This document shows, piece after piece, positions 44,545 to 56,100 of a stretch of DNA of 64,000 bases. Positions within the stretch are counted from its first letter, which is position 1; every line of letters starts with the position of its first letter. A model generated the notes under the pieces. The model ran no database searches. It had not been told where the DNA came from and saw nothing but the letters and a program-made list of their open reading frames with translations. The position numbers and the translations under genes are program-made. This DNA comes from Dyadobacter fermentans (lineage in GTDB: Bacteria; Bacteroidota; Bacteroidia; Cytophagales; Spirosomataceae), in NCBI RefSeq assembly GCF_019924045.1, contig NZ_JAHXBN010000018.1, positions 1-64,000 on the forward strand, given 5' to 3'.

Positions 44545-46917
44545 ATGATTCCATTTTCCCGGCTTACGCTCCTATTGTTTTTTGTCGTGATCGGGCAGGT
44601 TGTCTGCGCGCAGACTTTCACGCTGTCCGGTGTGATAAAAGATAGTAGCTCTCTCGAAACGCTGCCCTATGCAACCGTGCATCTGGAAACAACGCATTTC
44701 ACCGCGCAATCCAATGCATCCGGCCATTTTTCGATGCGGGTTCCCAAAGGCACCTATGTGCTGAATTTATCTTATGTAGGATACCATTCCAGGTCTTTAA
44801 AAGTCGCGATAAACGGCAATACCGAACTACCGCTATTTCTCCGGCCTTCTTCGACAGATTTGAAGGAAGTTAGCGTTACGAGCCCTTCACTTCCGCAGGA
44901 CATCGTACCAGGTCGTCACAAGGTAAGCCTGGAACAAATTTTGAAACAACCTTCATTCGCCGGCGAACCCGATGTCCTGAAATCCATTCAGTTTTTGCCG
45001 GGTGTCAAGTCACCCAGCGAAGCCACAACCAACATTGCCGTAAGAGGGGGTTCATACGACCAGACGCTGATTCTTTTGGATGGAGCCCCGGTATACAACA
45101 CCGCGCATGCGCTCGGCTTTTTCTCCACTTTCAATGCGGATGCAATCAAAGACGTAGAATTATACAAAGGGCTGATGCCGGCCAGGTATGGAAACCGGCT
45201 TTCCTCGGTCGTGGATATCCGCATGCGTGACGGCGACAAAAACAATTTCAAGGCAAAAGTCGGCATAGGGCTCATTGCCAGCAGGCTCACTTTGGAGGGG
45301 CCTATTAAAAAAGGGACCAGCTCGTTTATAGTTTCCGGCCGGTACAGCTACGCCGGGAAAGTCATCAATGGCTTGGGTAGTTTAAATGAAATTCTCCCAT
45401 TCAAGGTGAAAGATTTCCGAACAGACAATGTTGTGAAGTTTTATGACCTGAATGCGAGAATCAACTTTGGAGACAAGTCGGGCAGGAACAGATTCTCACT
45501 GTCTGCTTACAGTGGACAAGATCAATTCAACTATTTTATTCTGAGTGGGGCCACGCTCATGGATTGGGGCAACAAGACCGTATCCTTTCAATGGAATCGC
45601 CTGCTATCGAACCGCCTCTTCATGACCAATAACGTCTCGTACAGCTCCTATGGTTATCATTACCAGATCCTGGACGACGGCCGCCGGTTCGACTGGAATG
45701 CCAATCAAAGGGAATTGAACGTCAAATCCGAGTTCGATTACGCTGTTTCCAGATTTCTGTCGCTCAATTTCGGGTTACAGGTCACGAAAAATAACAACCA
45801 GCCTGGACGGATCGACGCATTGGACTCGCTGGCGGTTGTAAACCCGTTCAAACTACCCCAAAAGTATTCTCTGGTCAATGCCGTATTCCTTGAAGGGCAG
45901 CTGAGCCTGGGCAGGTATGTTAAAGTTTCGGCGGGTATACGACAAAGTTTGTTTATGCTGCGCGGTCCGTTTACACAATACTATCCAGATGCAAACGGCA
46001 CGGAAGTGGCCGATTCGGCTTATTATCCCCGGGGAAAGAACGTAAAGTCGTACGCCGGTTTTGAGCCACGCGTCGGCATTACCTGGCTGCTTTCTCAAAA
46101 TCAGTCTGTGAAGGCCAGCATTAATCAAACCGTGCAATTTTCTCACCTGTTGACCAACTCCTCGGTTGGGTTGCCGACCGATATATGGGTCCCGTCCAAC
46201 ACCCTTATTAAGCCGCAACGCGCCCGGCAGGTGTCTGTCGGGTATTTCACCTCGACGCCCGACAAGCGATACAGCATTTCAGTCGAAGGATATTTTAAGA
46301 GAATGAACCGTGTCATCGATTTCGTAGATAATGCAGACCTTTTTGTCAATAAAATCGTTGAAACTCAGATCCGGTCGGGTAACGGTACTGCATATGGGGT
46401 TGAGACGATGGTTTCAAAACTCACAGGAAGTTTTCGCTACCAGGTCGCCTATACACTATCTAAAACCAGCAGGAAAATTGCAGGCATCAACCATGATATG
46501 CCTTATCCAGGCAGGGACGACCGCCGTCACGCGCTCTCGGCAACCGGCCTTTACGCATTTGCCAAACGGCGCATGGAATTTTCAGCCAATTTTGTGATGA
46601 ACAGCGGGGCGCCCATTACCATGCCCTCCAATACATTTTACTACCAGGGGGCCTTGTTCTATGACTATCCAGGACGAAACCAATTTAAGCTCCCGGCCTA
46701 TCACCGGCTCGATGTTTCGCTGATCGTTCACCGAAAGCCCAAAAAACATACGGAGGCGTCATGGATATTCAGTGTCCATAACCTTTACGACAGGAAAAAC
46801 GTATTCACCGCCGTCAGCAAAACCATCGATTATGCCACGTTCCAGTATTATAAAATCAGCGGCCTGACGCCATTCGGCATCGTTCCTTCTATCACCTACA
46901 ATCTTGTTATTAAATAG
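44545..46917 (+). CDS. TonB-dependent receptor with carboxypeptidase-regulatory-like domain
   Basis: This is a 790-residue protein with a signal peptide (about 1-22). An N-terminal carboxypeptidase-regulatory-like domain (about 24-105) precedes the plug (about 125-230, VLKSIQFLPGVKSPSEATTNIAVRGG). The barrel fills the rest to VPSITYNLVIK. It is smaller than SusC and has a DUF4249 lipoprotein instead of SusD. The substrate is unknown; it need not be a glycan. Confidence 0.93.
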   Translation: MIPFSRLTLLLFFVVIGQVVCAQTFTLSGVIKDSSSLETLPYATVHLETTHFTAQSNASGHFSMRVPKGTYVLNLSYVGYHSRSLKVAINGNTELPLFLRPSSTDLKEVSVTSPSLPQDIVPGRHKVSLEQILKQPSFAGEPDVLKSIQFLPGVKSPSEATTNIAVRGGSYDQTLILLDGAPVYNTAHALGFFSTFNADAIKDVELYKGLMPARYGNRLSSVVDIRMRDGDKNNFKAKVGIGLIASRLTLEGPIKKGTSSFIVSGRYSYAGKVINGLGSLNEILPFKVKDFRTDNVVKFYDLNARINFGDKSGRNRFSLSAYSGQDQFNYFILSGATLMDWGNKTVSFQWNRLLSNRLFMTNNVSYSSYGYHYQILDDGRRFDWNANQRELNVKSEFDYAVSRFLSLNFGLQVTKNNNQPGRIDALDSLAVVNPFKLPQKYSLVNAVFLEGQLSLGRYVKVSAGIRQSLFMLRGPFTQYYPDANGTEVADSAYYPRGKNVKSYAGFEPRVGITWLLSQNQSVKASINQTVQFSHLLTNSSVGLPTDIWVPSNTLIKPQRARQVSVGYFTSTPDKRYSISVEGYFKRMNRVIDFVDNADLFVNKIVETQIRSGNGTAYGVETMVSKLTGSFRYQVAYTLSKTSRKIAGINHDMPYPGRDDRRHALSATGLYAFAKRRMEFSANFVMNSGAPITMPSNTFYYQGALFYDYPGRNQFKLPAYHRLDVSLIVHRKPKKHTEASWIFSVHNLYDRKNVFTAVSKTIDYATFQYYKISGLTPFGIVPSITYNLVIK

Positions 46918-46955
46918 GTGTTAAGTGACGGTAAAGATAGCAGACAGCTGAATTT

Positions 46956-48110
46956 TCACCGGGCGTGCGGAAAAAATTCAGCCAATTTCTCGCCTAATGC
47001 ATTCGGTTTTAAATCTACGGCTAGTATAGTGCCGTCGGGTCCGATTAAAAAGTTTTTGGGAATGGCTTCCACGCCGTATAATGTTGATACTTCATTGGAC
47101 CAACCCTTTAAATCTGAGAGTTGCGGCCACGCCAATTTATCTGCCCTTATCGCTTTTAGCCATGCGTCTCTGTTCTTGGATTGATCAAGAGAAATTCCGA
47201 GAATGGTGAAATTGTGATCCTTATATTTACCATATACTTTCACCAGATCAGGATGCTCAGCGCGGCATGGACCGCACCAGCTGGCCCAAAAATCAACAAA
47301 TACATATTTACCCCGAAAGTCATTTAAAGCAACCTGTTTTCCGGCGGTGTCGGCCTGTGCAAAATGCGGAGCTATTGCACCAATGCTCGTTCTCGAAAGC
47401 TTTGCAAGCGCATCTTTATAATAGATGCCGGAAGGACTATTTTGTACAGATTCGTCCAGACTCTCAAACAAGCGGGTTAATTCTTTCGCATCCGGCGTAA
47501 AACCACCGACAGATTTGACAGCTCCAATACTGACAATACTCCCAGGCATTTTCTGAATAAATTGCTTGTAAACATTTGTTCTTTCCGTACGCGCTGCTTC
47601 CTTTTTCTTCTCCCAAATTTGTTCGAATTCATTTTTGTCTGCATCAGCGGGCAATGCTTTCTTGGCTGCGCCATATGCCTGATACGTCTCTGAAAGTTTC
47701 TGAGTAACAGGCCGCAGCATTTCGGCAAGTATAGCAAAGTCTTTATTTGCCTGACCTCCCGAAACGACTGCCTCACTCAATGTGCCGGCGCTGCTCAACA
47801 AAATAGTGTCTGGCTCCACATAAAATTCGATATTGCTGTAATCGGGTTTGGTATACATAATGGCTTTGCCGGGAGCCTTAATACTGCCTTTGAATACAAA
47901 ATTCCCCTCGTGAAGCACTGCGGAATCCTTCACACCAACCAGGTTGGTCGGATCCGGATACCAAATGTGAACCGTCTCCTGTTTTTTTAATGGATCAATT
48001 TTACCCCGTACAACAAATGAGCTAACTTGGCCGCATACTATTTGCTGCGACAGCATAATACCTAATACAATTGCAATAAAAGACCGGCAGCAATAATTAA
48101 GATTTCTCAT
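46956..48110 (-). CDS. TlpA-like thiol:disulfide oxidoreductase with N-terminal DUF4369-like domain
   Basis: This 384-residue protein has a signal peptide (about 1-27). An N-terminal DUF4369-like domain (about 32-110) is followed by a helical linker and a thioredoxin domain with FWASWCGPCRAEHP (C279, C282) and the cis-Pro segment EAIPKNFLIGPDG. It should reduce or isomerise disulfides in the periplasm, for example during cytochrome or outer-membrane protein assembly. It is convergent with the TonB receptor. Confidence 0.9.
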   Translation of the reverse strand: MRNLNYCCRSFIAIVLGIMLSQQIVCGQVSSFVVRGKIDPLKKQETVHIWYPDPTNLVGVKDSAVLHEGNFVFKGSIKAPGKAIMYTKPDYSNIEFYVEPDTILLSSAGTLSEAVVSGGQANKDFAILAEMLRPVTQKLSETYQAYGAAKKALPADADKNEFEQIWEKKKEAARTERTNVYKQFIQKMPGSIVSIGAVKSVGGFTPDAKELTRLFESLDESVQNSPSGIYYKDALAKLSRTSIGAIAPHFAQADTAGKQVALNDFRGKYVFVDFWASWCGPCRAEHPDLVKVYGKYKDHNFTILGISLDQSKNRDAWLKAIRADKLAWPQLSDLKGWSNEVSTLYGVEAIPKNFLIGPDGTILAVDLKPNALGEKLAEFFPHAR

Positions 48111-48379
48111 GGCTATAAAAGGTTAGTCAGGTTGTGAAAGAATATTAATCAGACAAGCGACATTTGATAAGATCTTTAAGGTACAGACTGTTTATTAATT
48201 ATCCAACAGTTACAAATAGCAAGTGTTACCGTTTTACACATCGGCAGTTGTTATCAACACATTTCCGTTATTTCAAATCACGAAGCCTTTCCAATTTTGT
48301 CAGAAACCAAATCCCAAAGGAATGAAAAATTGGAAATATGTATCCACAAGCGCTGGTGAAAGGTAGTCGGCAAGTCTTT

Positions 48380-49369
48380 CTAGATTCTTTCAAGCCTTAA
48401 TATTACCGCTTGCCAGTTGCCGCGGTGCGCAGGCACCATCCCCGGCGTTACCTGCCACGAGGGCGTGAACAGGATACCCGCAGTCCCCACGGCGGTGCGG
48501 GGTTTGAGCCCGAAATGCGGGTATGCGTTCGCATAGGTGCCGCTCTCGGTGATCCGCAGCTCGCTGCCGCCGCGGAGTCTGGCTTTGATCGTGTATTTGC
48601 CGACCGGTACATTCAGGATCGCGAGCCCGGAGTAGCCGATCTTTTTATAGACCTTAAATGATTTTGTTTCGCCATAAAAACCCACGCCGTCGGGTATAAG
48701 ATCGATCTCGATCTCTCCGTCCTCCGGAAGGTAATTCGGCACATTATTGTCCCAGTCTACCTGGTAGTCAAAACTAATGGCGCCCCCGTAATAGTTGGAT
48801 GGATTCCCCGGCTGTTGCAAAACATTGTCCTTGTTCCCTACCCCATACGATTGTAGTACAAAGTTCTTGACCATTCCGGTCTCAGAGGCGAAGCCGGACG
48901 TGTTATCGTCTGCCGGGGTGAGGCCCACCACCGCCCTGCCGCCGCCGTAATCGATCGTGTAGCCCGTGGCGTAGTAATGCACCGCGCCGATCGGCAGGTC
49001 GATTTCATAATACCCGTTTTCATCCGATTCCGCCGAAGCTCCCGAGTAGGTCCCGCCAACGACGGTCACACGTGCGCCTATATACGCGCCTTTCACAGGC
49101 TTGCCCGTCAGGTCGGCCACATAACCACGCAAGAAGCCCTTGCGGACGGCGAGGGACGGGAATTTCGGCGAGCGCGGCTGCATTTCGCCCATGACGTTTA
49201 CGGCAAACTCATCGCCGGCGACGGAGAATGTCTCATGTCCGGCGACCACCGGCAGTTCGGGTTGGGCAGGCCATCCTTGCTGCCCTTCCGGGCCTGCATC
49301 GGGGTCGGTGGTGGTGCAGCCTGTCCAGAGCAATGCTACCCAGCATAAACACTTCATTTTAATTTTCAT
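48380..49369 (-). CDS. Lipoprotein with carboxypeptidase-regulatory-like domain
   Basis: From the ATG at 49369 the protein has 329 residues with a lipobox LLWTGC (C18). The frame is open to 49528 but the upstream part has no signal character. A regulatory-like beta-sandwich (GFLRGYVADLTGKPVKGAYIGARVTVVG to GYYEIDLPIGAVHYYATGY) is followed by beta-rich sequence of unknown type. It faces away from the LytS/LytTR pair, sharing a promoter region with it. Confidence 0.65.
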   Translation of the reverse strand: MKIKMKCLCWVALLWTGCTTTDPDAGPEGQQGWPAQPELPVVAGHETFSVAGDEFAVNVMGEMQPRSPKFPSLAVRKGFLRGYVADLTGKPVKGAYIGARVTVVGGTYSGASAESDENGYYEIDLPIGAVHYYATGYTIDYGGGRAVVGLTPADDNTSGFASETGMVKNFVLQSYGVGNKDNVLQQPGNPSNYYGGAISFDYQVDWDNNVPNYLPEDGEIEIDLIPDGVGFYGETKSFKVYKKIGYSGLAILNVPVGKYTIKARLRGGSELRITESGTYANAYPHFGLKPRTAVGTAGILFTPSWQVTPGMVPAHRGNWQAVILRLERI

Positions 49370-49568
49370 GACTAGTATTTTTTTGTTTCGGCACGCAAGG
49401 TAAAATGCCGGAGAGCGGGCAATAAAATTTGGTCGACAGACTCCGACTTCCGGCGACCAATGCGGTAATGGCCCGTTAATATGGCCAAGCATCATTTTTC
49501 GTCGCCGAAAACTGCTTTTTGTCGACAATCTCCTTTAAAAAATGCCGGTAAAAAGTATGTTTGCAGAT

Positions 49569-50666
49569 ATGAAGAGTCACCCCTTGTTAACAACCAAACC
49601 CATCCTGAGACAAGCGCTATTCTGGCTGTGCGCCGCCGCGCTGCTGACCTTCATTTATGGTACAGCATACAAAAGTTACTGGCTGGGTATCAGCACGGTA
49701 ATAATGCTGCTACCTGTGCACATTTGCTACTATTATGTGCTGTCCGGGCCTGTATTTACCCGTCTTTTTCTTCAGGAGAAATATGTACAAACGCTCCTGG
49801 CGCTCGCGCTTAGCCTGCTGCTGGCGGCAGTCCTGTACCGGCTGGTCGAGATCTTCATCTCGGACCCGTTTGTTTACCAATACTACAAACAGCGGGACGC
49901 CCATTTCACCTGGGCGAAGCTGGACGGCACCTGGTATGCTCAGCTGCTCAGTCCGACCGATTTTGTGAATGCAGTGGAAAGGAGCAATGTGGTCGTCTGG
50001 ATCGGCATTGCGCTCAAATTTGTGCTGCTGTGGATCGAGCGGCGAGAAGCTGCGTTTCAGGCCGAGCTCAACATTCTAAAAGGGCAGTTGCATCCGCATT
50101 TTCTGTTCAATTCGCTCAACAATCTGTACGCATTCGCGCTGGCGAGCTCGTCGAAAACACCTGAAATCATCTTGCGGATAGCCAATGTGCTCCGGTACAT
50201 GCTGTACGAATGCTCGTCGGAAAAAGTGCTGCTCAAAAGGGACATTGAGATTCTGAGGGATTATATTGATTTGGAGCAAATGCGGTATGAAAGCCGCCTC
50301 GACCTGAACCTGGATGTCACCGGCGACATTCGCGCTCAGCAAGTGGCGCCACTGCTCATGTTCCCGCTCGTTGAAAATGCATTCAAGCATGGTGCAGGCG
50401 AAACGATCGGCACACCCTGGATCAATATCGAAATCAATGCCAACGAGCGGCGCCTGGTATTCAAGATCAGCAACAGTAAGTCGGACGTACCCGAGGGCGC
50501 AGCCAGCCAGCGGGCCTCTGGGGCGATTGGCCTGAAAAACATCCGCAAGAGACTTGAACTGCTCTATCCCGGCCGGCACCATTTCGAGTGGTTCGACGAG
50601 CAGGATGTATTCCTCGCCGAACTGGAACTCTCGCTTTTGCCAGCACCAATCCGCGACCGGTCATGA
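49569..50666 (+). CDS. LytS-type sensor histidine kinase
   Basis: The ATG at 49569 (MKSHPLLTTKP) gives 365 residues; an in-frame ATG at 49542 is possible. Four membrane helices lie within about 14-157, with a loop of about 45 residues between the third and fourth that could face the periplasm. The phospho-His motif LHPHFLFNSLNN (H177) and an HATPase with VENAFKHG and IGLKNIRKRLELL follow. Its TGA overlaps the regulator's ATG (ATGA at 50663), so the two are coupled. Confidence 0.88.
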   Translation: MKSHPLLTTKPILRQALFWLCAAALLTFIYGTAYKSYWLGISTVIMLLPVHICYYYVLSGPVFTRLFLQEKYVQTLLALALSLLLAAVLYRLVEIFISDPFVYQYYKQRDAHFTWAKLDGTWYAQLLSPTDFVNAVERSNVVVWIGIALKFVLLWIERREAAFQAELNILKGQLHPHFLFNSLNNLYAFALASSSKTPEIILRIANVLRYMLYECSSEKVLLKRDIEILRDYIDLEQMRYESRLDLNLDVTGDIRAQQVAPLLMFPLVENAFKHGAGETIGTPWINIEINANERRLVFKISNSKSDVPEGAASQRASGAIGLKNIRKRLELLYPGRHHFEWFDEQDVFLAELELSLLPAPIRDRS

Positions 50667-51400
50667 AAATCCGCACGCTCATTGTCGACGACGAACCCCA
50701 CGCGATCGAGATCATCGAACGGTACGCCGCCAACGTGCCCGAGATCGAGATCACTGGTACCTGCGCGAATGCGATCAAAGCTTACCAGGTTTTGCAAACA
50801 ACACCCATAGACCTTATTTTCCTCGACATAAAAATGCCGGGCCTCTCGGGCACCGACCTGCTTCGCAGCCTGAAAACTCCGCCCATGGTCGTGCTCACAA
50901 CCGCTTACCCGGAACACGCCATGGAAGGTTTCGAGCTCGATGTAGTGGATTACCTGCTTAAACCGATTCCGCTGCCGCGTTTCCTGCGAGCGGTGGATAA
51001 AATTCTGTTCAATTTCAAAGGTACCAAACCTGCACCCGCCGCTGAGCCACAGGCAGAAGAACAGAAGGAGCACTACCTTTATTTGCGTGTGGACCGGCAA
51101 TATGTGAAAGTCAACACGCGGGACATTCTTTGGATCGAAAGCGTGAAGGATTACCTCAAAGTGATCACGCCGGAAGAGGTTTTTATTTCCAAACAAAAGA
51201 TCAGCCTGGCCGAAAAACTGCTTCCATCGGGCCAGTTCCTGCGCATTCACCGCTCTTTTATCGTTCCGCTGAACAAGGTCCAACGAATGCACCCCAACCA
51301 TGTAGTGGTGGATGGCCACCAATTGCCCATTGGCCGCAACTACAAGCAAAACTGCATCCGTCAATTTCTGCCCGGGGAAATGGATATGGACAAAATTTAG
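50663..51400 (+). CDS. LytTR-type response regulator
   Basis: The start is the ATG at 50663, which overlaps the kinase stop as ATGA; a longer frame from 50588 is unlikely. The 245-residue protein has a receiver domain (D9/D10, D55 in IFLDIKMPG, Lys in YLLKPIP) and a LytTR domain from about 140 (YLYLRVDRQYVKVNTRDILWIES... LRIHRSFIVPLNKV). The gene is convergent with the second SusC/SusD pair, which makes that locus a possible but unproven target. Confidence 0.92.
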   Translation: MKIRTLIVDDEPHAIEIIERYAANVPEIEITGTCANAIKAYQVLQTTPIDLIFLDIKMPGLSGTDLLRSLKTPPMVVLTTAYPEHAMEGFELDVVDYLLKPIPLPRFLRAVDKILFNFKGTKPAPAAEPQAEEQKEHYLYLRVDRQYVKVNTRDILWIESVKDYLKVITPEEVFISKQKISLAEKLLPSGQFLRIHRSFIVPLNKVQRMHPNHVVVDGHQLPIGRNYKQNCIRQFLPGEMDMDKI

Positions 51401-51525
51401 CTTTTTCAATATCGACTTTGCCGGGTTTGCAATAAACCAACACACCATAACCCAAGTGAAATTCCGGCCCATGCCGCCCGTGCCTATTACTGCATGGCGG
51501 ACCATGTCGCTGGGACGCGTTACGA

Positions 51526-53088
51526 CTACTGCTTGTCCCACCAAACCCTTGTTTTGAAATTGTCTGTCCCCTGACGTGCCACCGCCGCATGGTAGTTGGC
51601 CGCATTCAATACCGGCTCGTCCTCCGGATAGCGTAGCCTGCGCGGATAGGTCCCGTCTGTTTCATTGCTCGGATAGTTGATGGGTGTCAGCTTGGGGTAA
51701 CCCGAGCGGCGAACATTCGCGTAGGCTTCAAGGCCATTCATGAAGCAGGCCGCCCAGTACTGGGTATTGATTTGTTCAAACGCTTTTTCTTTATCAGCCA
51801 CACCTACAAAAGGGTTGACTGTCAGGTACGCATTGATTTCCGCATCCGTAATGACCGCTGACGCGTCGTATTTTGCCAGGTTTTTCATCGCACCGGCAAC
51901 ACCGCTTTTGTAAAGCGCCTCGGCGTCACCGCTTATCCATCCGCGAATAGCGGCCTCAGCCAGCATCAGCTGAACTTCACCGTAGGTAATGCACATCCGC
52001 GGGCCGTCGAGTTTAGCGTAAACGTCGCGGTTAATGCCCGAATACTGGTGCTGATCTTTCGTATTGTCCCAGCTCGGATCGGTTTTAATAGTCACCAGAT
52101 TGAAGCCGTTGGGCATCCCTTTCTGCACAGCGGGGTCCGTATTTTTGGTAGATGCCTTGGAAGGGTCCGGATAAACGGCGACCATGTATTTCAGGCGCGG
52201 GTCATTACGGTTTTTCATAAAGTTGAAGATCGTCGCGCTGATCTTGCCCGGCGATACGCCCGACACCGACAACGTCCAGCTCTCCCCGTTCACGAGAGAT
52301 TGATTGGCGCCGGTTTTATCCGGAAACCTAACGTACATATTGTCGTCGACGGATGTAAACACGCCGCCGGCTACGGCCTTTTTAACCCACATTTCAGCCG
52401 TCGCAGGCTCCACTTTCTGCAACCGCATTCCCAGGCGCAACATCATGGAATACCCGAACTTCTTCCATTTAGCCACATCGCCGCCGTAGACGATGTCGGC
52501 TGTGACGGCACCCTTCGATGCGTCCAGCTTAGCCGTTGCGTCTTCCAGTTCGCTGAGCATATTGTAATAGATGTCCTTCTGGGTGTCATACTTAGGCTTG
52601 TAGTTCTGTGCAGAAAAACCCTGGTTAGCCTCCGAATAAGGCACGTCCCCGTACAGGTCTGTCAGGCGATGGTATATCACCGTTTTCCAGATCCTGGCCA
52701 TATTATGCAGGTTGCTCAGCTCCGGCTTGTCCTTCGATAATTGAATAGCGTCTTCCAGCAGCTTGCTTCCACCGTTCACCGCGTTAAATGTGTTCTTCCA
52801 CAGGCTCTCGCTTCCGCCTTTGTTGTACACATATTTATCACCAAAGAAGTCGAATGTCCCCGCGTCGCTCAAAGTCGCGAAATGCTGGACGAAAGGCTCG
52901 GTATAATGCAGGGAAGCTCCGTCGTCACCTCTTGACGAAAATAGCTGCGCGGAAGTGAAAAGGTAAGCCGGGCTAAACCCCTCGGCCGTAGCTGCATTGG
53001 GGTCCTTATTGAGTTGTTCGAAGTCGCCGTCGCAGCCCGACGCCAGCATCGTGCCGGCAGCCAGTAAAACGCCTAATATTTTTTTCAT
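51526..53088 (-). CDS. SusD-like (SusD/RagB, SusD-like_2 type) outer-membrane lipoprotein
   Basis: This is a 520-residue lipoprotein with lipobox LASGC (C19). It has the start FEQLNKDPNAATAEGFSPAYLFTSAQLFSS that marks the SusD-like_2 subgroup, and further YGDVPYSEANQGF and ITYGEVQLMLAEAAIRGW. These proteins pair with a SusC and bind nutrient at the surface, often peptides or unidentified substrates. The SusC gene is 28 bp upstream in the same direction. Confidence 0.92.
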   Translation of the reverse strand: MKKILGVLLAAGTMLASGCDGDFEQLNKDPNAATAEGFSPAYLFTSAQLFSSRGDDGASLHYTEPFVQHFATLSDAGTFDFFGDKYVYNKGGSESLWKNTFNAVNGGSKLLEDAIQLSKDKPELSNLHNMARIWKTVIYHRLTDLYGDVPYSEANQGFSAQNYKPKYDTQKDIYYNMLSELEDATAKLDASKGAVTADIVYGGDVAKWKKFGYSMMLRLGMRLQKVEPATAEMWVKKAVAGGVFTSVDDNMYVRFPDKTGANQSLVNGESWTLSVSGVSPGKISATIFNFMKNRNDPRLKYMVAVYPDPSKASTKNTDPAVQKGMPNGFNLVTIKTDPSWDNTKDQHQYSGINRDVYAKLDGPRMCITYGEVQLMLAEAAIRGWISGDAEALYKSGVAGAMKNLAKYDASAVITDAEINAYLTVNPFVGVADKEKAFEQINTQYWAACFMNGLEAYANVRRSGYPKLTPINYPSNETDGTYPRRLRYPEDEPVLNAANYHAAVARQGTDNFKTRVWWDKQ

Positions 53089-53116
53089 TTTTTAACAGGT
53101 TTGATCCGTTCCCGAT

Positions 53117-56100
53117 TTAGAATTTCAAATTCACGTTAAAGCCGTAGCTTCTGGTTGGAGGAAGTTGTGTCGATTCAATCCCCTGATCGTTACCGGCCGA
53201 CAAATTCGTTTCCGGGTCGATCCCTGGCGTATGTTTCAGCAGGGTCTGAAGGTTTCTGCCCACGAGCGAGACACTAGCACCTTTTACGAAGCCGATTTTT
53301 TCATACAATGCACGCGGCAGGTTATAGGTCAGCGATACGTAGCGGAGTTTGATAAAACTGGCATTGTACAGATAGTCGTCCAGCGCGTCGCGGCGCCGCA
53401 CGATAATATCGCGGTTGTTGACCTGCGCAGCCGTCACCAGTACCTTATTTTCCTCGCCGGTTTCGGTCACGCCGGGCAGCACCACGCCATTCGCCCTTCC
53501 GAGCAACGACCGCGGGGACATACCGCGGTGTTCCAGGTTGTAGTTGGTATTCGAGTAAATCAATCCTCCGAATTTACCATCTACCTGCGCCGACAGCGCA
53601 AATGACTTGTAGCTCAATGTGTTGGTAATGCCGGATGTATACCGCTGAATACCCGACCCGAATGCCTTCACGTCGGTAGGAACGATCGGCAAGCCTTTGG
53701 CGTCCATCACATCCCGGCCATTTGCGTCCCGTTTAATGGTACGTCCGACAATCTGCGAGTACTCCTCTCCCACTACTTGTTTCAGGAAAACCTTTGTGGC
53801 CGTCCCCAGCAGGAACTCATTGGTCGAATTGGAGATTTTCAGGATTTTGCTTTTGTTGTAGGCCACATTGAGCGACACATCCCAGCTGAAATTCTTCGTT
53901 GTAACAGGCCGCACGGTAAACAGCATTTCCACACCCCGGTTACGAAGCTCGCCGACCGTCACCACGGCCCCGTTATAACCGGTCACCGACGACACGGTTT
54001 CAGTCGTAATATCATTTTTGGTAGACCTGTTGTAGGCTGCCACGTCGACCCCAACCTTACCATTGAACAAACGCAGGTCCAGCCCCGCCTCCAATTCGTT
54101 CACGCTCAGCGGACGGAGGTTTTTATTAGGTACAACGGCCTGATTGATCGTCCCCAACGGTTTGCCGTCGTAGCTGTAAGGCAGCACCCCGTAGGTCAGG
54201 TTGAGCTGGTAGGGATCTGTGGCTCCGCCCACCGATGCATACGACACCCTGAATTTCCCAAAACTAATGGCCCTGGGCATTTCGAACGCATCGGAGAATA
54301 CGTAACTAAGGCTCGCGGACGGATAAAAGTAGTTGTTCGACTCGGGGCTCAGCGTAGAGAACCAGTCGTTCCTGCCGGTTACGTTCAGAAACAGATAGTT
54401 TTTGTATGCCAGTTCCGCCGTACCAAACAGGGAGTTGATCTTGTTATCCAAAATACTGGTTGTCGTGTTCCGGACCGAGGTATTGTTGATCACTTCCAGA
54501 CGTGGCGTGATAATGCCCGATCCGCTGATATTGGTACCATTGCTGTGCTGCGCCATCAGGTTACCGCCCGCATTGACGACCAAATTGAAATTCTTGTTCA
54601 GCGCCTTGTTGAACCCGATCATCCCTTCAAAATTTCGCTCATAAAAGTTGGTCGTAATCTGGTCGATCTGCCCGTTGGGACGATAGCCGGTGCCTTCGGG
54701 GACAATTTTGTTGATTTGGTAGGAAAACATATCCTGTCCGACCTTTCCCTGCACAAACAACCAGTCCGTAATGTTCCAACGCGCGTTGATCGCCGCAATA
54801 AACCGGTCCTTCTGAGTGTTGTTTTTGATCTGATTGAGGGCATAATAGGGGTTGGTGGCGCCCAGATCAGTGCCCAGCACTTTCTCTTTGAATGTTACGG
54901 GATCGTATCCGGGAGCGAGCGCGCTGGTGGGCATGTTACTGTTTACAAACAAGATGGTCCCCGCACTGTTGGCGTTGTTGGTTTCCAGCACGTAGCGGTT
55001 ATCTACCTTTTCATTGATGTAGTCGACATTGGCGCTGATAGCGATGTTTTTGGTAGCATTCTGATTGATGCTCAGGCTGACGTTATCCCGGCGCATTTTA
55101 GCGTTCGGAATAATGCCTTTGTTGCGCATATCGGTCACGGCGAGCCTGAAATTCCCTTTATCGCCTCCTCCCGTGAAGGCTATGTTATTGGAAGAAGTAA
55201 ACCCGTTGCCGTAAAAATCCTTCAAGACCTGGTCCTTGACGTACGAATAAGGCCTTTCCACGCCGTCCAGCTGCACCACCATCGATCCGTCGTAGGGCGC
55301 GCCCCAGTGATTTTGCCCGTGCGCCGCCGCAACGCCAACACCCGACGGTTTCACACCATTGTACCCCTGCCCATATTCCTTTTGCAGGTCCCATATGAAA
55401 TACGGCACCTCCACCGTATTGTTGGAGTTGAATTCGATCCCGATGCCCTTATTCCCCTTCCCCGATTTGGTGGTGATAATGATAGCGCCGTTTTTGGCCC
55501 GCGACCCGTACAATGCCGCGGCTGCCGCTCCTTTGAGAACCGTCATGTCTTCCACGTCGTCCGGGTTGATGCTGGATATATTATCCCCCCAATCAGGATT
55601 GTCGCCCTGGGTCTTCCCGAACTTTGTATTGTTCATGGGAATCCCGTTGATGATAAAAAGGGGCGCATTGTCGCCTGTAAGCGAAGTATTGCCCCGGATG
55701 GTTATCCGGCTCGAACCAGCCGGTCCTGTCGCTGCGGCCGAAACATTTACCCCTGCGACCTTGCCGGCCAGCGAGTTGCCGATATTGGTTTCCCGCGTTT
55801 TTGTAAATGCACTTCCCTCCACCTTCGTGACGGAATAGCCAACAGACTTCACCTCTTTCTTGATGCCCAGCGCCGTCACGACCACCTCGTCGAGTGATTT
55901 GGTATCGACAGCCAATTTCACTTCCAGCAGGGAGCTGCTGCCGACAGTGATTTCCCGGGGCTGGTACCCGACAAATGAAAATACCAGCACGGCATCGGGC
56001 CCCGGCGCTTCAATCGTGAAGTTTCCATTCGAATCACTGCTCGTACCTTGCTGGGTTCCCTTCACCAGAACATTTACCCCCGGCAGCCCATCTCCCTTCT

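Noticed and set aside
50564..51544. 326-codon minus-strand frame over the LytTR regulator gene
   Set aside because: It is antisense to a clear receiver-LytTR gene and shows no recognisable protein features.
53777..55897. 706-codon open frame antisense to the second SusC gene
   Set aside because: It lies wholly inside the SusC coding sequence, has no start context, signal or domain, and its length follows from the codon use of the opposite strand.
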